From the NCBI RefSeq assembly GCF_016654015.1, contig NZ_JAEPWM010000011.1, positions 62,001 to 126,000 on the forward strand: a DNA stretch of 64,000 nucleotides. The letters are read 5' to 3'. Shown piece after piece: positions 53,138-62,008 of this stretch; position 1 is the first letter of the stretch; each line of letters opens with the position of its first letter. The notes below the pieces were generated by a model, which saw nothing but the letters and a program-made list of their open reading frames with translations, was not told where the DNA came from and did not search any database. This DNA comes from Ramlibacter ginsenosidimutans. Its GTDB lineage: Bacteria; Pseudomonadota; Gammaproteobacteria; Burkholderiales; Burkholderiaceae_C. The translations under genes were made by a program, and so were the position numbers.

Positions 53138-55447
53138 ATGAAAACCATACTGACCCGCCGCACAGCTGGCCTGACGCTCAACTTCCTGCTGCAGCTGCGT
53201 CTCTGGCAGAAGTTCGCCCTCCTTGGCATGATCGCCGTCGCCTTGGCCGCATTCCCGATGTACCGGTTGTTCCAGGGCATCGAACGCTCGATCGCCCAGG
53301 TGCGCACGGAACAGTCCGGACTGGGCGCGATCACGGCAGCCCTGGAACTGGTGCGCACGATGCAGGACCACCGTGCGTCCGCGAGCTACTTCGTGCTCGG
53401 CGACGAGAAGCGCGGCGCCGCGCAGCCCAAGGATGCCGCGGCGGTGGACAGCGCGCTGACCAAGCTCCAGGCGATCACCGCGCCGCTGGGCCAGCACAAC
53501 TTGACCGCGCGCGTCGCAGCCTTCGAGAAGATGTGGACCGCGACCAAGGAAGACGTCGCAGGCCGCAAGATCGACCAGCGCCAGGTCACCGAGCAACACA
53601 TCCAGGCCATCGCCACCGTACTGCGGCTGGTCGAGGATCTCTCGGCCGCCTACCAGATCGATCTGGATTCGGACCCGGCCACTTTCTACATCGCGCGTTC
53701 GACGCTGATCCGACTGCCTGCCCTGTCTGAAGCGCTGGGCCAGCTCCGTAGTCCAGTCGTCTCGCGCCTGCAGGAAATCGCGGCGGCGCGCAACGGACCC
53801 GACGCGGCCGACGCGCAGAAGCTCGAGGCTGCGTTGCGCAACGCTTTCCGGCCGTCCGACCGCGCCCGCATCCGCGAGTCACTTCGTGATGTGCAGAACG
53901 CCCTGGACCACTACGTTGCCGACCAGCGACTGGCACTGCAGGCTTTGCCCTCGCTGGAGTCGTCGGGTTCGGGCGCACAAATCGCCGAGATCCAGCGCGC
54001 AACCAGCCGAGCGATCGAGCTGGTCCAACACGAGATCCTGGACAGGGAGATGCCCCAGATGGACCCCGGCACGTACCTGAAGGAGGTGTCGGCCCCGCGG
54101 GAACTGGTGCAGAAGGCTGCGACGCAGCAGCAGGTGTTGTCTGACGAAATGCGACGCCGCGTGGCCGAGGCCAGCTCCGGACGCCTGAAGACCCTGGCGG
54201 TCGTGCTCGCGATGCTGACCATCGGCACACTGGTCGCAGTCCTGATCGTGCGCAACATCACTTCCACGGTGTCAGGCCTGCAGCACTCGGTGGAGCGGGT
54301 GCGCGGCGGCGACTTCTCTGCCCTGCAGTCCATCGAATCGCGCGACGAGGTCGGCGACCTCGGCCGCACTGTGAACCAGCTCCTGCAGGAGCGCATCGCT
54401 GCGCAGAACGAGTCGGAAGCGCAGGCGCGCAAGGCCGAGGCCGCAAACGAGATGCTGAACAACTCGGTGATCTCGATCCTCCAGGCCGTGAACCAGCTGT
54501 CGCAGCGTGACCTGACGGCACGCGCCCCCGTGACCCAGGACATTATCGGTACCGTGTCGGACTCGGTGAACGCGCTGGCCGATGAAACCGCCAAGGTGCT
54601 CGGCGAGGTGTCGCGCATCGCGTCCAACGTGGCGCATGCTTCCGGCAAGGTGAAGGGCCAGGCCGACCTGGTGTCGCGCACCGCCGAAGACGAGCGCCGC
54701 AGCGTGGGCGACGTGATCGCAACGCTCGCTCAGGCGACCGAAGCCATGACACATGTGGCGTCGTTGGCCGAGCAGAGCAACCGCTCCGCCGAACGCGCCA
54801 CCGAGGCGACACAAAACGCGCTGCAGACGGTGAACGGCACGGTGCAGGGCATGGAATCCATCCGCGAGACGATCTCCGAGACCGAGAAGCGCATCAAGCG
54901 CCTGGGCGAGCGCTCGCAGGAGATCACGGGCATCGTGAACCTGATCAACACCATCTCCGAGCGCACACACGTGCTGGCGCTGAACGCATCGATGCAGGCG
55001 GCGGTGGCCGGCGAGGCGGGTCGTGGTTTCGCGGTCGTGGCCGAAGAAGTGCAGCGCTTGGCGGAGAGCTCGCGCAGCGCGACGCAGCAGATCGGCGCGC
55101 TGGTGGGCAACATTCAGCTGGAGACCAACGAGACCATCACGACGGTGAACAAGACCATCGGCCAGGTGGTCGCCGGCTCCGAGCAGGCCCAGAAGGCGGG
55201 CGAGCAGATGCGTGTCACGCAGCAGATCACCGGCGAGCTGGTGGCCCAGGTGCAGCGCATCGCGTCCTCTTCGCAGGCGCAGAAGTCGGCGGCCGAGGAA
55301 CTGCTCAAGTCGGTCGAGGCCATCGGCCACAGCACCGAGCGCACGGCGCAGCAGATCGAGACGCAGAACCAGGAAACCGAGTCGCTAATGGATTCGGCAC
55401 GCCGGCTGGTGGCTTCTGTGAACGTGTTCAAGCTGGCCCAGGCCTGA
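53138..55447 (+). CDS. Methyl-accepting chemotaxis protein, PilJ type
   Basis: This membrane chemoreceptor has 769 residues. TM1 lies at about 22-42 ([20 protein letters not shown]) and TM2 at about 350-370 ([20 protein letters not shown]), with about 300 periplasmic residues between them. A HAMP-like region ([20 protein letters not shown]) follows, then a signalling domain with tip [20 protein letters not shown] near 610-630 and [20 protein letters not shown]. The [10 protein letters not shown] tip is the PilJ variant of the usual hairpin. It senses an unknown periplasmic cue. Confidence 0.92.
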   Translation: MKTILTRRTAGLTLNFLLQLRLWQKFALLGMIAVALAAFPMYRLFQGIERSIAQVRTEQSGLGAITAALELVRTMQDHRASASYFVLGDEKRGAAQPKDAAAVDSALTKLQAITAPLGQHNLTARVAAFEKMWTATKEDVAGRKIDQRQVTEQHIQAIATVLRLVEDLSAAYQIDLDSDPATFYIARSTLIRLPALSEALGQLRSPVVSRLQEIAAARNGPDAADAQKLEAALRNAFRPSDRARIRESLRDVQNALDHYVADQRLALQALPSLESSGSGAQIAEIQRATSRAIELVQHEILDREMPQMDPGTYLKEVSAPRELVQKAATQQQVLSDEMRRRVAEASSGRLKTLAVVLAMLTIGTLVAVLIVRNITSTVSGLQHSVERVRGGDFSALQSIESRDEVGDLGRTVNQLLQERIAAQNESEAQARKAEAANEMLNNSVISILQAVNQLSQRDLTARAPVTQDIIGTVSDSVNALADETAKVLGEVSRIASNVAHASGKVKGQADLVSRTAEDERRSVGDVIATLAQATEAMTHVASLAEQSNRSAERATEATQNALQTVNGTVQGMESIRETISETEKRIKRLGERSQEITGIVNLINTISERTHVLALNASMQAAVAGEAGRGFAVVAEEVQRLAESSRSATQQIGALVGNIQLETNETITTVNKTIGQVVAGSEQAQKAGEQMRVTQQITGELVAQVQRIASSSQAQKSAAEELLKSVEAIGHSTERTAQQIETQNQETESLMDSARRLVASVNVFKLAQA

Positions 55448-55466
55448 GCCGCGCCGGAAGCGACTC

Positions 55467-58268
55467 GTGAAACTCAAGGATCTGATCGAGGCGCTGGCCG
55501 GCGAAATCGAGCGCGCCCGTGGGCAGCTCGAGGACAGCCTCGTGCCGCTGGCGACGCTGGACGCGGACGACCCGCTCTTCCTGGACGCGTGGGACCAGTA
55601 CAGCGGCCACGCGCAGCGCTTGGGCGAGGCCGCCGAGCTGGTGGGCTTTCCCGGCCTGCAGGCGGTGTGCACGCATGTCGCGCAGAATTGTCTGCTGCTC
55701 ACGGCCACGCCGCTCGACGAACGCGAACCTCTACTGCAGTTCCTGCGCGGCTGGCCACCACTGATCGTTCACTACCTGCACAACCTGAGTGACCCCTCCG
55801 CGGCGGTGGGCTTGATCGACCACCTGGTCACCGCGCCGGACCCGCTGGCCGAGGATGAATCGCTCAAGATCATGCACATGCTGGGCGCGATGCCGCTGCA
55901 GGTGGATGGGCTCGGGGGTGACAACGACGCGGCGCCCCGCCAGGTGCTCGCGACCGCGGAGGACGTCGCCGTCGTCTGGCCCGACGACATCGACGCGCGG
56001 CTGGTCGAAGGCTTCCAGCACGAAGCGCCGGAGCAGGCCCGGTACCTGGTGCAACTGGCTCGGAACATGGCAAGCGGCCAGGCCGACAGCTCGGACGTGG
56101 TCGCCGCCAAGCGCACCGCGCACACGCTCAAGGGCTCGGGCGCCATCATCGGCTTGCGCGGCATCGCCTCGCTGGGCCATCACCTCGAGGACATCCTCGA
56201 CCACTTTGAAAGCGCCGGGTCGCAAGTTGCGCGTCCGGCGGCGGAAGCACTGCTGGACGCCGCGTTCTGCCTCGAGCAGATGGTGGGCCACGCGCTCGGG
56301 GCGGACGAGTATCCGCAGCAGGCCCGGTCCGTGCTGCAGACCGTGCTGGACATTGCCAACCGCATCGACCGCGGCGAATCGCTGGAGGAGCCGCTGCAGC
56401 GCGTCGCTGGGCCTGTGGCGGCCGAGGAGCCTGCAGCCCGCGCCGCCGGAGCGGTCGCTACCCCGGCGGCCGGCATGCGCGTGAGCGTGCAGCGCATCGA
56501 CGAGCTGTTCCGGATCTCGGGCGAAGTCTCGGTGCAGAGCGCCGCGATGGAAGCGCGCCTGAAAACCGTGGTGGACGCCTCGCGCCAGCTGCTCGCGCAG
56601 AACCTGCGCGTGCAAAAGCGCCTGTTCGAACTCGAGACGCTGGTGGACGTGCGCACGCTGTCCACCCTGCGCTCGCGCGGTTCGCGCAGGACGGGCCCCG
56701 GCTTCGATGCGCTGGAGCTCGAGCAGTACAGCGAGCTGCACAGCACCTCGCATGCGCTGGTGGAGGAAGCCGCGGATGCGCGGGCCCTCTCGATGCGCCT
56801 GGAGGAAGAGATCGCCCAGATGGGCGCGGTGCAGGCGCAGCAGCAGCGGCTGACCAAGGACCTGCAGCACCTAGTGATTGGCACCCGCATGACCGAGGTC
56901 AGCGTGCTCGAGTCCCGGCTGCAGCGTAACGTGCGCTCGACCTGCCAAGCGACGGGCAAGGACGCGGCCTTGGTGCTTGAAGGCGGCGAGACGCTCATCG
57001 ACGGCGACGTGCTGGGCCGCCTGGCGGAGCCGCTGCTGCACCTGCTGCGCAACGCGGTCGACCATGGCCTTGAAACGCCCGAACTGCGCACGGCATTGGG
57101 CAAGCCCGCGCAGGGCCGCATCCTGCTGCAGTTCTCGCGGCAGGGCCAGCAGGTCGTGCTGCGGTGCCGCGATGACGGACGCGGGCTGGACCTTCCCGCG
57201 ATCCGGCGTCGCGCGATCGAGCGCGGCCTGGTGCCGGAAGACCGCATGATGCCCGACGAGGAGGTGGCACGTCTGGTGCTGCTGCCTGGCTTCTCGACCC
57301 GCGACAGCGTGAGCGAAGTGTCGGGCCGCGGGGTTGGCATGGACGTGGTGCACGAGTGGGTACGCGGCATGAATGGCGCGATCCGCATCACGACGCAGCC
57401 GGGCCGCGGATCGACCTTCGAGCTGCAGTTCGCGGCGTCGCTGTCCACCGTGCAATCGCTGGTGGTCGAGATCGACGGTCAGCGCTTTGCCCTGCCCTCG
57501 GTGCACGTGGAGCAGGCCGTACCGCGGGGCGTCGGCCGCTTCGACCTGGTGGGCGGGCGGCTCGTGTACCACCACGGGGGGCGCGTCTATCCCGCGCACC
57601 ACCTGGCCGATGCCACCGGCCTGCCGCGTGCGCGGGACCGCGGACTCGACGTGCACGACGCGGTCCTGGTGCGCCTCGACGACAAGACGCATGCGCTGGC
57701 CGTCGAGGCCCTGCTGGATGCACGCGAACTGCTGGTGAAGAGCCCTGGGCGCTACGCGCGGCACGCACGCGGAGTCGCGGGCCTGTCCATTCTGGGCGAT
57801 GGCAGCGTCGCGGTCGACTTGGACCTGCCGCAGCTGCTGGGCACGGGCACGGCACGCGAGGTCCCACGGGCTGCGACGGCTCAGGCCGTTGCCCGGCAGG
57901 AACTGCCGGGAGTGCTGATCGTCGACGATGCGTTGACAGTGCGCACCGCGCTTCGCCAACTGGTGCAGGACGCCGGCTACCACGTCGAGGCGGCCCGCGA
58001 CGGTATCGAAGCCATCAAGTGCCTGCAGGTCTTCAAGCCACGGCTTGTCCTCACGGACCTGGAGATGCCGAACATGAACGGCGTGGAACTCACTGCGCAT
58101 CTGCGCGGCCGCGGCGACATGAAGGAGGTGCCCATCATCATGATCACCTCGCGCTCGCAGGACAAGCACCGCCGCATGGCGCGCGAAGCCGGCGTCGACC
58201 TGTACCTCACCAAGCCATACAACGACGCCGAGCTGCTGCAAGCCATGCGCGAGGTGATAGCCGGATGA
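55467..58268 (+). CDS. Hybrid CheA histidine kinase (ChpA/PilL-like)
   Basis: GTG 55467 follows GGAAG. The 933-residue product has an N-terminal CheA-like domain, one functional Hpt with H219 in RTAHTLKGSGAIIG, a dimerisation helix region (about 340-470), a HATPase_c domain with HLLRNAVDHGLETPE (N-box) and DDGRGLDLPAIRR, VSGRGVGMDVV (G boxes), a CheW-like domain, and a C-terminal receiver with VLIVDDALTVRTALRQ and D864 in VLTDLEMPNMNG. It phosphorylates the stand-alone regulators and itself. Most ChpA proteins have several Hpt domains; only one clear His is seen here. Confidence 0.92.
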   Translation: MKLKDLIEALAGEIERARGQLEDSLVPLATLDADDPLFLDAWDQYSGHAQRLGEAAELVGFPGLQAVCTHVAQNCLLLTATPLDEREPLLQFLRGWPPLIVHYLHNLSDPSAAVGLIDHLVTAPDPLAEDESLKIMHMLGAMPLQVDGLGGDNDAAPRQVLATAEDVAVVWPDDIDARLVEGFQHEAPEQARYLVQLARNMASGQADSSDVVAAKRTAHTLKGSGAIIGLRGIASLGHHLEDILDHFESAGSQVARPAAEALLDAAFCLEQMVGHALGADEYPQQARSVLQTVLDIANRIDRGESLEEPLQRVAGPVAAEEPAARAAGAVATPAAGMRVSVQRIDELFRISGEVSVQSAAMEARLKTVVDASRQLLAQNLRVQKRLFELETLVDVRTLSTLRSRGSRRTGPGFDALELEQYSELHSTSHALVEEAADARALSMRLEEEIAQMGAVQAQQQRLTKDLQHLVIGTRMTEVSVLESRLQRNVRSTCQATGKDAALVLEGGETLIDGDVLGRLAEPLLHLLRNAVDHGLETPELRTALGKPAQGRILLQFSRQGQQVVLRCRDDGRGLDLPAIRRRAIERGLVPEDRMMPDEEVARLVLLPGFSTRDSVSEVSGRGVGMDVVHEWVRGMNGAIRITTQPGRGSTFELQFAASLSTVQSLVVEIDGQRFALPSVHVEQAVPRGVGRFDLVGGRLVYHHGGRVYPAHHLADATGLPRARDRGLDVHDAVLVRLDDKTHALAVEALLDARELLVKSPGRYARHARGVAGLSILGDGSVAVDLDLPQLLGTGTAREVPRAATAQAVARQELPGVLIVDDALTVRTALRQLVQDAGYHVEAARDGIEAIKCLQVFKPRLVLTDLEMPNMNGVELTAHLRGRGDMKEVPIIMITSRSQDKHRRMAREAGVDLYLTKPYNDAELLQAMREVIAG

Positions 58269-58693
58269 CGCACGCCACCATGGACGGCGATTTCGTGCTG
58301 CTGCGGGCCGGCGCGCTGCGGCTCCTGCTGCCACTGCACGAGGTTGGCGCCGCGCGCTACCTGGACAGCCCCCCGTTGCCTACCCAGACGGCCGGCCTGC
58401 TGCAGGACGCCGGCGGTGTTTGCGCAGCGCTGTCCGATGCCATGGAACTGCTGCCAGAGTGTCCGCCGGAGCGCTTCATTCTTGCCCCGCTCTCCCAAGC
58501 GCGGCCCGACATCGCATGGTGCTGGGATCACCTGCGCGTGCTTATCGGGGTCCGGCTCGACCTCGTGCCATTGCCCGCCGTGCTGGCAGGGCCTTCGATG
58601 CCCGTGCGCGGCTACGTCGAGCTCGATGGTGAACCGGCCTTCGTGACGTCGGCTGCCGACGTGTGCCGCTACAGCCTGGCCGAAGGAGCCTGA
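58265..58693 (+). CDS. CheW-like accessory protein
   Basis: The protein of 142 residues starts with ATGA overlapping the kinase stop. FVLLRAGALRLLLPLHEVGA and a last block GYVELDGEPAFVTSAADV resemble parts of a CheW fold, but several strands are hard to match and its first half has an unusual Cys/Pro/Glu segment (ALSDAMELLPECPPER). It is likely a divergent CheW or a dedicated coupling protein for this system. Confidence 0.7.
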   Translation: MTHATMDGDFVLLRAGALRLLLPLHEVGAARYLDSPPLPTQTAGLLQDAGGVCAALSDAMELLPECPPERFILAPLSQARPDIAWCWDHLRVLIGVRLDLVPLPAVLAGPSMPVRGYVELDGEPAFVTSAADVCRYSLAEGA

Positions 58694-58695
58694 CG

Positions 58696-59172
58696 ATGGC
58701 CCGGATGCTCGACGTCGAACTCGACGCGCGTGACGGCGCGGCGGCGTTGCCTGCGCGGATCTTGACGACGCGAGGAGGAGCGAAGTTCGCGCTTTCGGCG
58801 GGCGTCACGCTTGAGGTCATCGAGCGCCCTGAGGCAATCCGCGTCCCAGGGAGTGCCCCGCATGTGCTGGGTCTGCTGGCCTGGCGCGAGCGCCGCATTC
58901 CCCTGATCGATCCCGACGGCTCGCTCGGTGTCCCCTGCAAGAGCACACCTGCGCGTTATGCGCTGGTGATCGCCTTCGAGCAGGCCCCCGATGTGCAGGT
59001 GGAGCATGGCGCGCTGGCGCTGGACCAACTGCCGCAGTTCGTGACCGTCAGCGACACCCAGGCTTGCGATGCGCCCCAGCGGTGGAGAGAGCAGGCGCTC
59101 GCCTGCTTCATGCTGGGCGGCGAAGCGATCCCGGTGCTGGGGGCCGAGATCTTCCTGCGGCATCTCAACTGA
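58696..59172 (+). CDS. CheW-domain protein, third scaffold of the operon
   Basis: In this 158-residue protein the CheW pattern is visible as ARILTTRGGAKFALSAGVTL, EVIERPEAIRVPGSAPHVLG, LLAWRERRIPLIDPDGSLGV and YALVIAFEQAPDVQVEHGAL. It starts three bases after the previous gene and is the last of the operon. Three CheW-type proteins beside one kinase suggest either array stabilisation or distinct receptor coupling. Confidence 0.82.
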   Translation: MARMLDVELDARDGAAALPARILTTRGGAKFALSAGVTLEVIERPEAIRVPGSAPHVLGLLAWRERRIPLIDPDGSLGVPCKSTPARYALVIAFEQAPDVQVEHGALALDQLPQFVTVSDTQACDAPQRWREQALACFMLGGEAIPVLGAEIFLRHLN

Positions 59173-59530
59173 CGAAGGCATGACGCGGCTGCGCGCGAAC
59201 CCGCCCTTTCCGTGCTGGAGGTGCGTCAGCTCCTGGACGGGGAATTGCATCCTGAGTCCCATCCTTCCCGCCTCGAACCAAATGCGGGTGACGGAGGCTC
59301 ATCCGTGTCGTGGACGACCATGTCGCGGTCGCCGGATCGAATGCACGATGTCACTTGGCCGATAGGCGTGCGCCGGTGCGCGTTCACGTCGGCGCGCTGA
59401 TCAACGGCGGCGGGACCGCGGCGCGCGATGGCTGAGCTGAGCGGGAGTGACCTTTGGCGTGCTTAGGTGCGAGCTCGCGATGGTGGCAGGGTGCGAACAA
59501 AGCAGCCAATCCCACTGCTCGGCCGCGGTC
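59173..59530. other. Intergenic region after the chemosensory operon
   Basis: No supported gene. A short frame near 59190-59400 has no motif. It probably contains the operon terminator, but no clear hairpin with T tract was found. Confidence 0.4.
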
Positions 59531-59776
59531 ATGCCTGCGCAAGTGCATCGGGAACACAACATCGCCTCGAAAACACCCCCCGTTGCCGCAGCCCTAAAGC
59601 TGCTCGACGAACTCTCGTCAGCGCAGAAGACTTTGCATGCGATGAACGAAGATTTGCTGCGGGCCACTGTCGAAAACTGCGACGACCTGCCTGCATTGCG
59701 AGAGCTCGTCGTTGCTCAGCACTCGCGCGTCCAAGCCATCACGGAGCAGATGATTGAGGCGCTTCGGGACACGTGA
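59531..59776 (+). CDS. Small helical hypothetical protein
   Basis: From ATG 59531 the 81-residue product is mostly helical: VAAALKLLDELSSAQKTLHA, MNEDLLRATVENCDDLPALR and ELVVAQHSRVQAITEQMIEA with heptad-like spacing. Longer forms from 59447 or 59480 are possible; no strong ribosome site decides. It follows the chemosensory operon and pairs with a similar-sized helical gene on the other strand. No family recognised. Confidence 0.45.
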   Translation: MPAQVHREHNIASKTPPVAAALKLLDELSSAQKTLHAMNEDLLRATVENCDDLPALRELVVAQHSRVQAITEQMIEALRDT

Positions 59777-59860
59777 ACGACCTAGGCCAGCCCGAGGAGA
59801 GGAGCCTTGTCTGGCGTGACATCACATACGTCGGAGGCCCATAGCGCGCACATTTCGCGA

Positions 59861-60100
59861 TCAGTTCAAGGTTTCCAGGAGTGCTGCAAGGTCGGGCGCT
59901 TCGCCGGAGACCGCGGCCGAGTAAGCGCTCAGCATGTGTGCGGCTGACGGGCGAAGAGGCTGCAACAGGTCGGCATACCCGCCCAGCCGCTCCGAAAGCG
60001 CTTCGACGTCGATGGAGTCCGTTTCCCTCAAAGCGTTGACCAGTGCCGCATAGGCCGCGAGCTGGGCTTGCAGGATGTGCTGGAACGATTCGAGGGTCAT
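59861..60100 (-). CDS. Small helical hypothetical protein (79 aa)
   Basis: The product is composed of three helices: LESFQHILQAQLAAYAALVN, ALRETDSIDVEALSERLGGY and PSAAHMLSAYSAAVSGEAPD. No Cys, no membrane segment. It converges on the previous small gene. Function unknown. Confidence 0.5.
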   Translation of the reverse strand: MTLESFQHILQAQLAAYAALVNALRETDSIDVEALSERLGGYADLLQPLRPSAAHMLSAYSAAVSGEAPDLAALLETLN

Positions 60101-60531
60101 GTGTGTGCTCCGGACGCAGTCTTAATCGTCAGGGTTACAAGTACAACTTCGACATCCGCAGGGGTTTGTGCTCGCAACCACCATGACTTTCCTGGCATGA
60201 GGAGCCAAGGCTCGCGCGCACGTAATCGCGCACGCGTACGCAGCGGAGCGGAGCGGACATTCGGCCGCAAGGATTTGAATGGGAACGACTGCTCAGGCGG
60301 GACTGTATTGCAGCCGGGCCCGAAGGAGGGTCTGTCGGTCCGCGACGGATGTCGAGCAATTCTTCACGTGTAGCGCGACTTCCTCGGAATCACGCGAAGC
60401 GGTTTCGTCCGTTCATAACGAGCGGTGCTCCACGGCTGCCGACCGGTCGTTGCACGGTGTATCAAAACATCTCTATAGTTGCCTGACGTTACGGCGATTC
60501 CCTAACGTGCTCATCAACAGGAGAGTTTGGA
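60101..60531. other. Intergenic region
   Basis: No supported gene. AGGAGAG at 60519-60525 is the ribosome binding site of the small gene that follows. Confidence 0.4.
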
Positions 60532-60693
60532 ATGTCGAATTTCCCACAAACTGTGAGCGGGGCCCTGCCTGAGGCAAAGCCGGAAATCCCCGTCGGCCTT
60601 ATCGCCCTTGCAAGATTATTCACCGTGTTGAAGGAAGTGGCGCTCGCCACGCCACTGGGGCTCTTCATCAACGGCTTGCGGAGTCGGGGCTGA
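60532..60693 (+). CDS. Small protein of 53 residues with an amphipathic or membrane helix
   Basis: The ATG at 60532 stands seven bases after AGGAGAG. The product reads MSNFPQTVSGALPEAKPEIP followed by a hydrophobic helix VGLIALARLFTVLKEVALAT and ends GLFINGLRSRG. The strong ribosome site, sensible codon use and full stop support a real gene despite its size. It could be a small membrane protein or a toxin-like peptide; there is no evidence for either role. Confidence 0.55.
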   Translation: MSNFPQTVSGALPEAKPEIPVGLIALARLFTVLKEVALATPLGLFINGLRSRG

Positions 60694-60901
60694 TGCGTCA
60701 AGACTCGCAGCTCGTTCAGAGTTGAGCGAGCTGTACGCCGAATAATGGGCCGTGAGCGCCGACAAGATCAAATCGCGAGGTCGGTCCGAGGTTCTTCTAA
60801 GAAGCGCGAACAGCAACTGTTCTAACGCGGCATGAACGCTGGTATGTAGTCCGCCGAACAGTGGCTGTTCCCCATAACCCTGGCTCTCCAGTTCGCCATC
60901 A

Positions 60902-61486
60902 ATGCATTTGCTTGGCACATGGCTGCGAAATGACGGATTCGGTATCGGGTTCGTCAAGAACGTCATAAGCCCTGGGGTTGCAGCGTACTCTGCTTTCGAA
61001 ATCGTAGCAATGCGATTCGATCGTCCTCCGCACAAGATGCTCGGAGCGCTCTTCTTGGCTGGCATCATCGCGTACACGCTCTGGGCGATAGACTTCAACT
61101 GCCACAACTACCTCTCTGCTGGGCGCGTTGAGGGCGCTCGCGCTCCGAGGGAGCAGAGCGCGGCCGGCCTGACGAACGATTGCAGGGCTGCCCCCACAGG
61201 GCTCACAAGCTTCACGCCTGCTACCGGTCGAAAGGGGACTCCTCTCGTGTTCTTGGCCGCCGCCTCAAGACAGCGGTGGGCGAGGGCAAGGTCGTTCGGT
61301 TTAGCGGGGCACTTACGGATTAACCCGCAGCTCCCGCCCAAGTGCGGCCGTTCTGACACAGCAAGACTGCGGCGCCTCCGATTCAGCCTTCATCCGTCAT
61401 CCCCTCCGCCTCTAGGTCGAAGTTCAGTTCGAACTTCAGCCCCATCGGATCCTCCACGAACACCTGGCGCAGGTGTGTGCCCTTGA
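60902..61486 (+). CDS. Doubtful hypothetical membrane protein
   Basis: The first 75 residues from ATG 60902 look protein-like, with one hydrophobic segment (MLGALFLAGIIAYTLWAIDF) after NDGFGIGFVKNVISPGVAAY. The remaining 120 residues are Arg/Pro-rich and run antisense through the VOC pseudogene, so they are probably not native. An antisense frame at 60616-61107 is the alternative and has no better support. Either a truncated gene or no gene. Confidence 0.25.
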   Translation: MHLLGTWLRNDGFGIGFVKNVISPGVAAYSAFEIVAMRFDRPPHKMLGALFLAGIIAYTLWAIDFNCHNYLSAGRVEGARAPREQSAAGLTNDCRAAPTGLTSFTPATGRKGTPLVFLAAASRQRWARARSFGLAGHLRINPQLPPKCGRSDTARLRRLRFSLHPSSPPPLGRSSVRTSAPSDPPRTPGAGVCP

Positions 61487-61705
61487 ACGGCGCTTCTTGG
61501 AACTGGACCCCGGCGGCGCGCAGTGCGTTGCGGGTCGAAGTAAGTCCGTGTGCGGCCAGAGCGCCTGATCAAGCGGACCGGGCTGCCGTGCCGGTTTCTC
61601 CTTCCGTAGCGCGTTCAGGTGCACGATCGCCCGCTCTCCTGCACAGTGCCAATACCCCGCGTGGCGCAGGTGGGGCCGGTAGCCACCGACTACGTCGTCT
61701 CCTTT
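61384..61705 (-). pseudogene. VOC-family protein, frameshifted
   Basis: One frame gives VGGYRPHLRHAGYWHCAGER then AIVHLNALRKEKPARQPGPL and LDQALW; the next gives LTSTRNALRAAGVQFQEAPF, KGTHLRQVFVEDPMGLKFEL and NFDLEAEGMTDEG with TGA at 61386. A-I-V-H-L and D-P-M-G-L-K-F-E-L are the metal-site strands of VOC proteins. The break lies near 61540. The N-terminus beyond 61705 is decayed. Confidence 0.7.
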
Positions 61706-61787
61706 GCCTTTGGGGACGACCACTCGCGCAAGGGCCTCACGCAACACGAGCAGAGGCTGGTGGCCATATCGTCCAGGTGGCCCTGGG

Positions 61788-61983
61788 CACCGAGCCGCAG
61801 TCCGGGCCGGAGTCATGGGCGCCAACGACGGGATCGTGTCCACCGCGCGGATGGCCGTTGGAGACGCAGGAGCGACGGTAAGCCACCAGGTGCGCCTGAT
61901 CACCGGTGCGGCGTCCGCGGTAGCTGGCGCGATCTCGCGATCGAGCAGCCCTGCGGCCGGGCTTCGAACCCGCCAAGGCAACT
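61788..61983 (+). pseudogene. VIT-family (Fe/Mn transporter) N-terminal fragment
   Basis: The frame reads RAGVMGANDGIVSTARMAVG, then DAGATVSHQVRLITGAASAV and AGAISRSSSPAAG. V-x-G-A-N-D-G-I-V-S-T is the hallmark of the first helix of VIT1/CCC1 transporters, with the conserved Asp. The A-G-A-x-S-M-A-x-G-E motif of the second helix is degraded to AGAISRSS, and the remaining helices are missing. It lies antisense to and abuts the VOC remnant. Confidence 0.65.
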
Positions 61984-62008
61984 GACCCTTGGGCCCGCGT
62001 ACCGCGCG

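Noticed and set aside
60616-61107. Minus-strand frame of 163 codons
   Set aside because: Overlaps the small gene at 60532 and has no motif or ribosome site; composition is not convincing.
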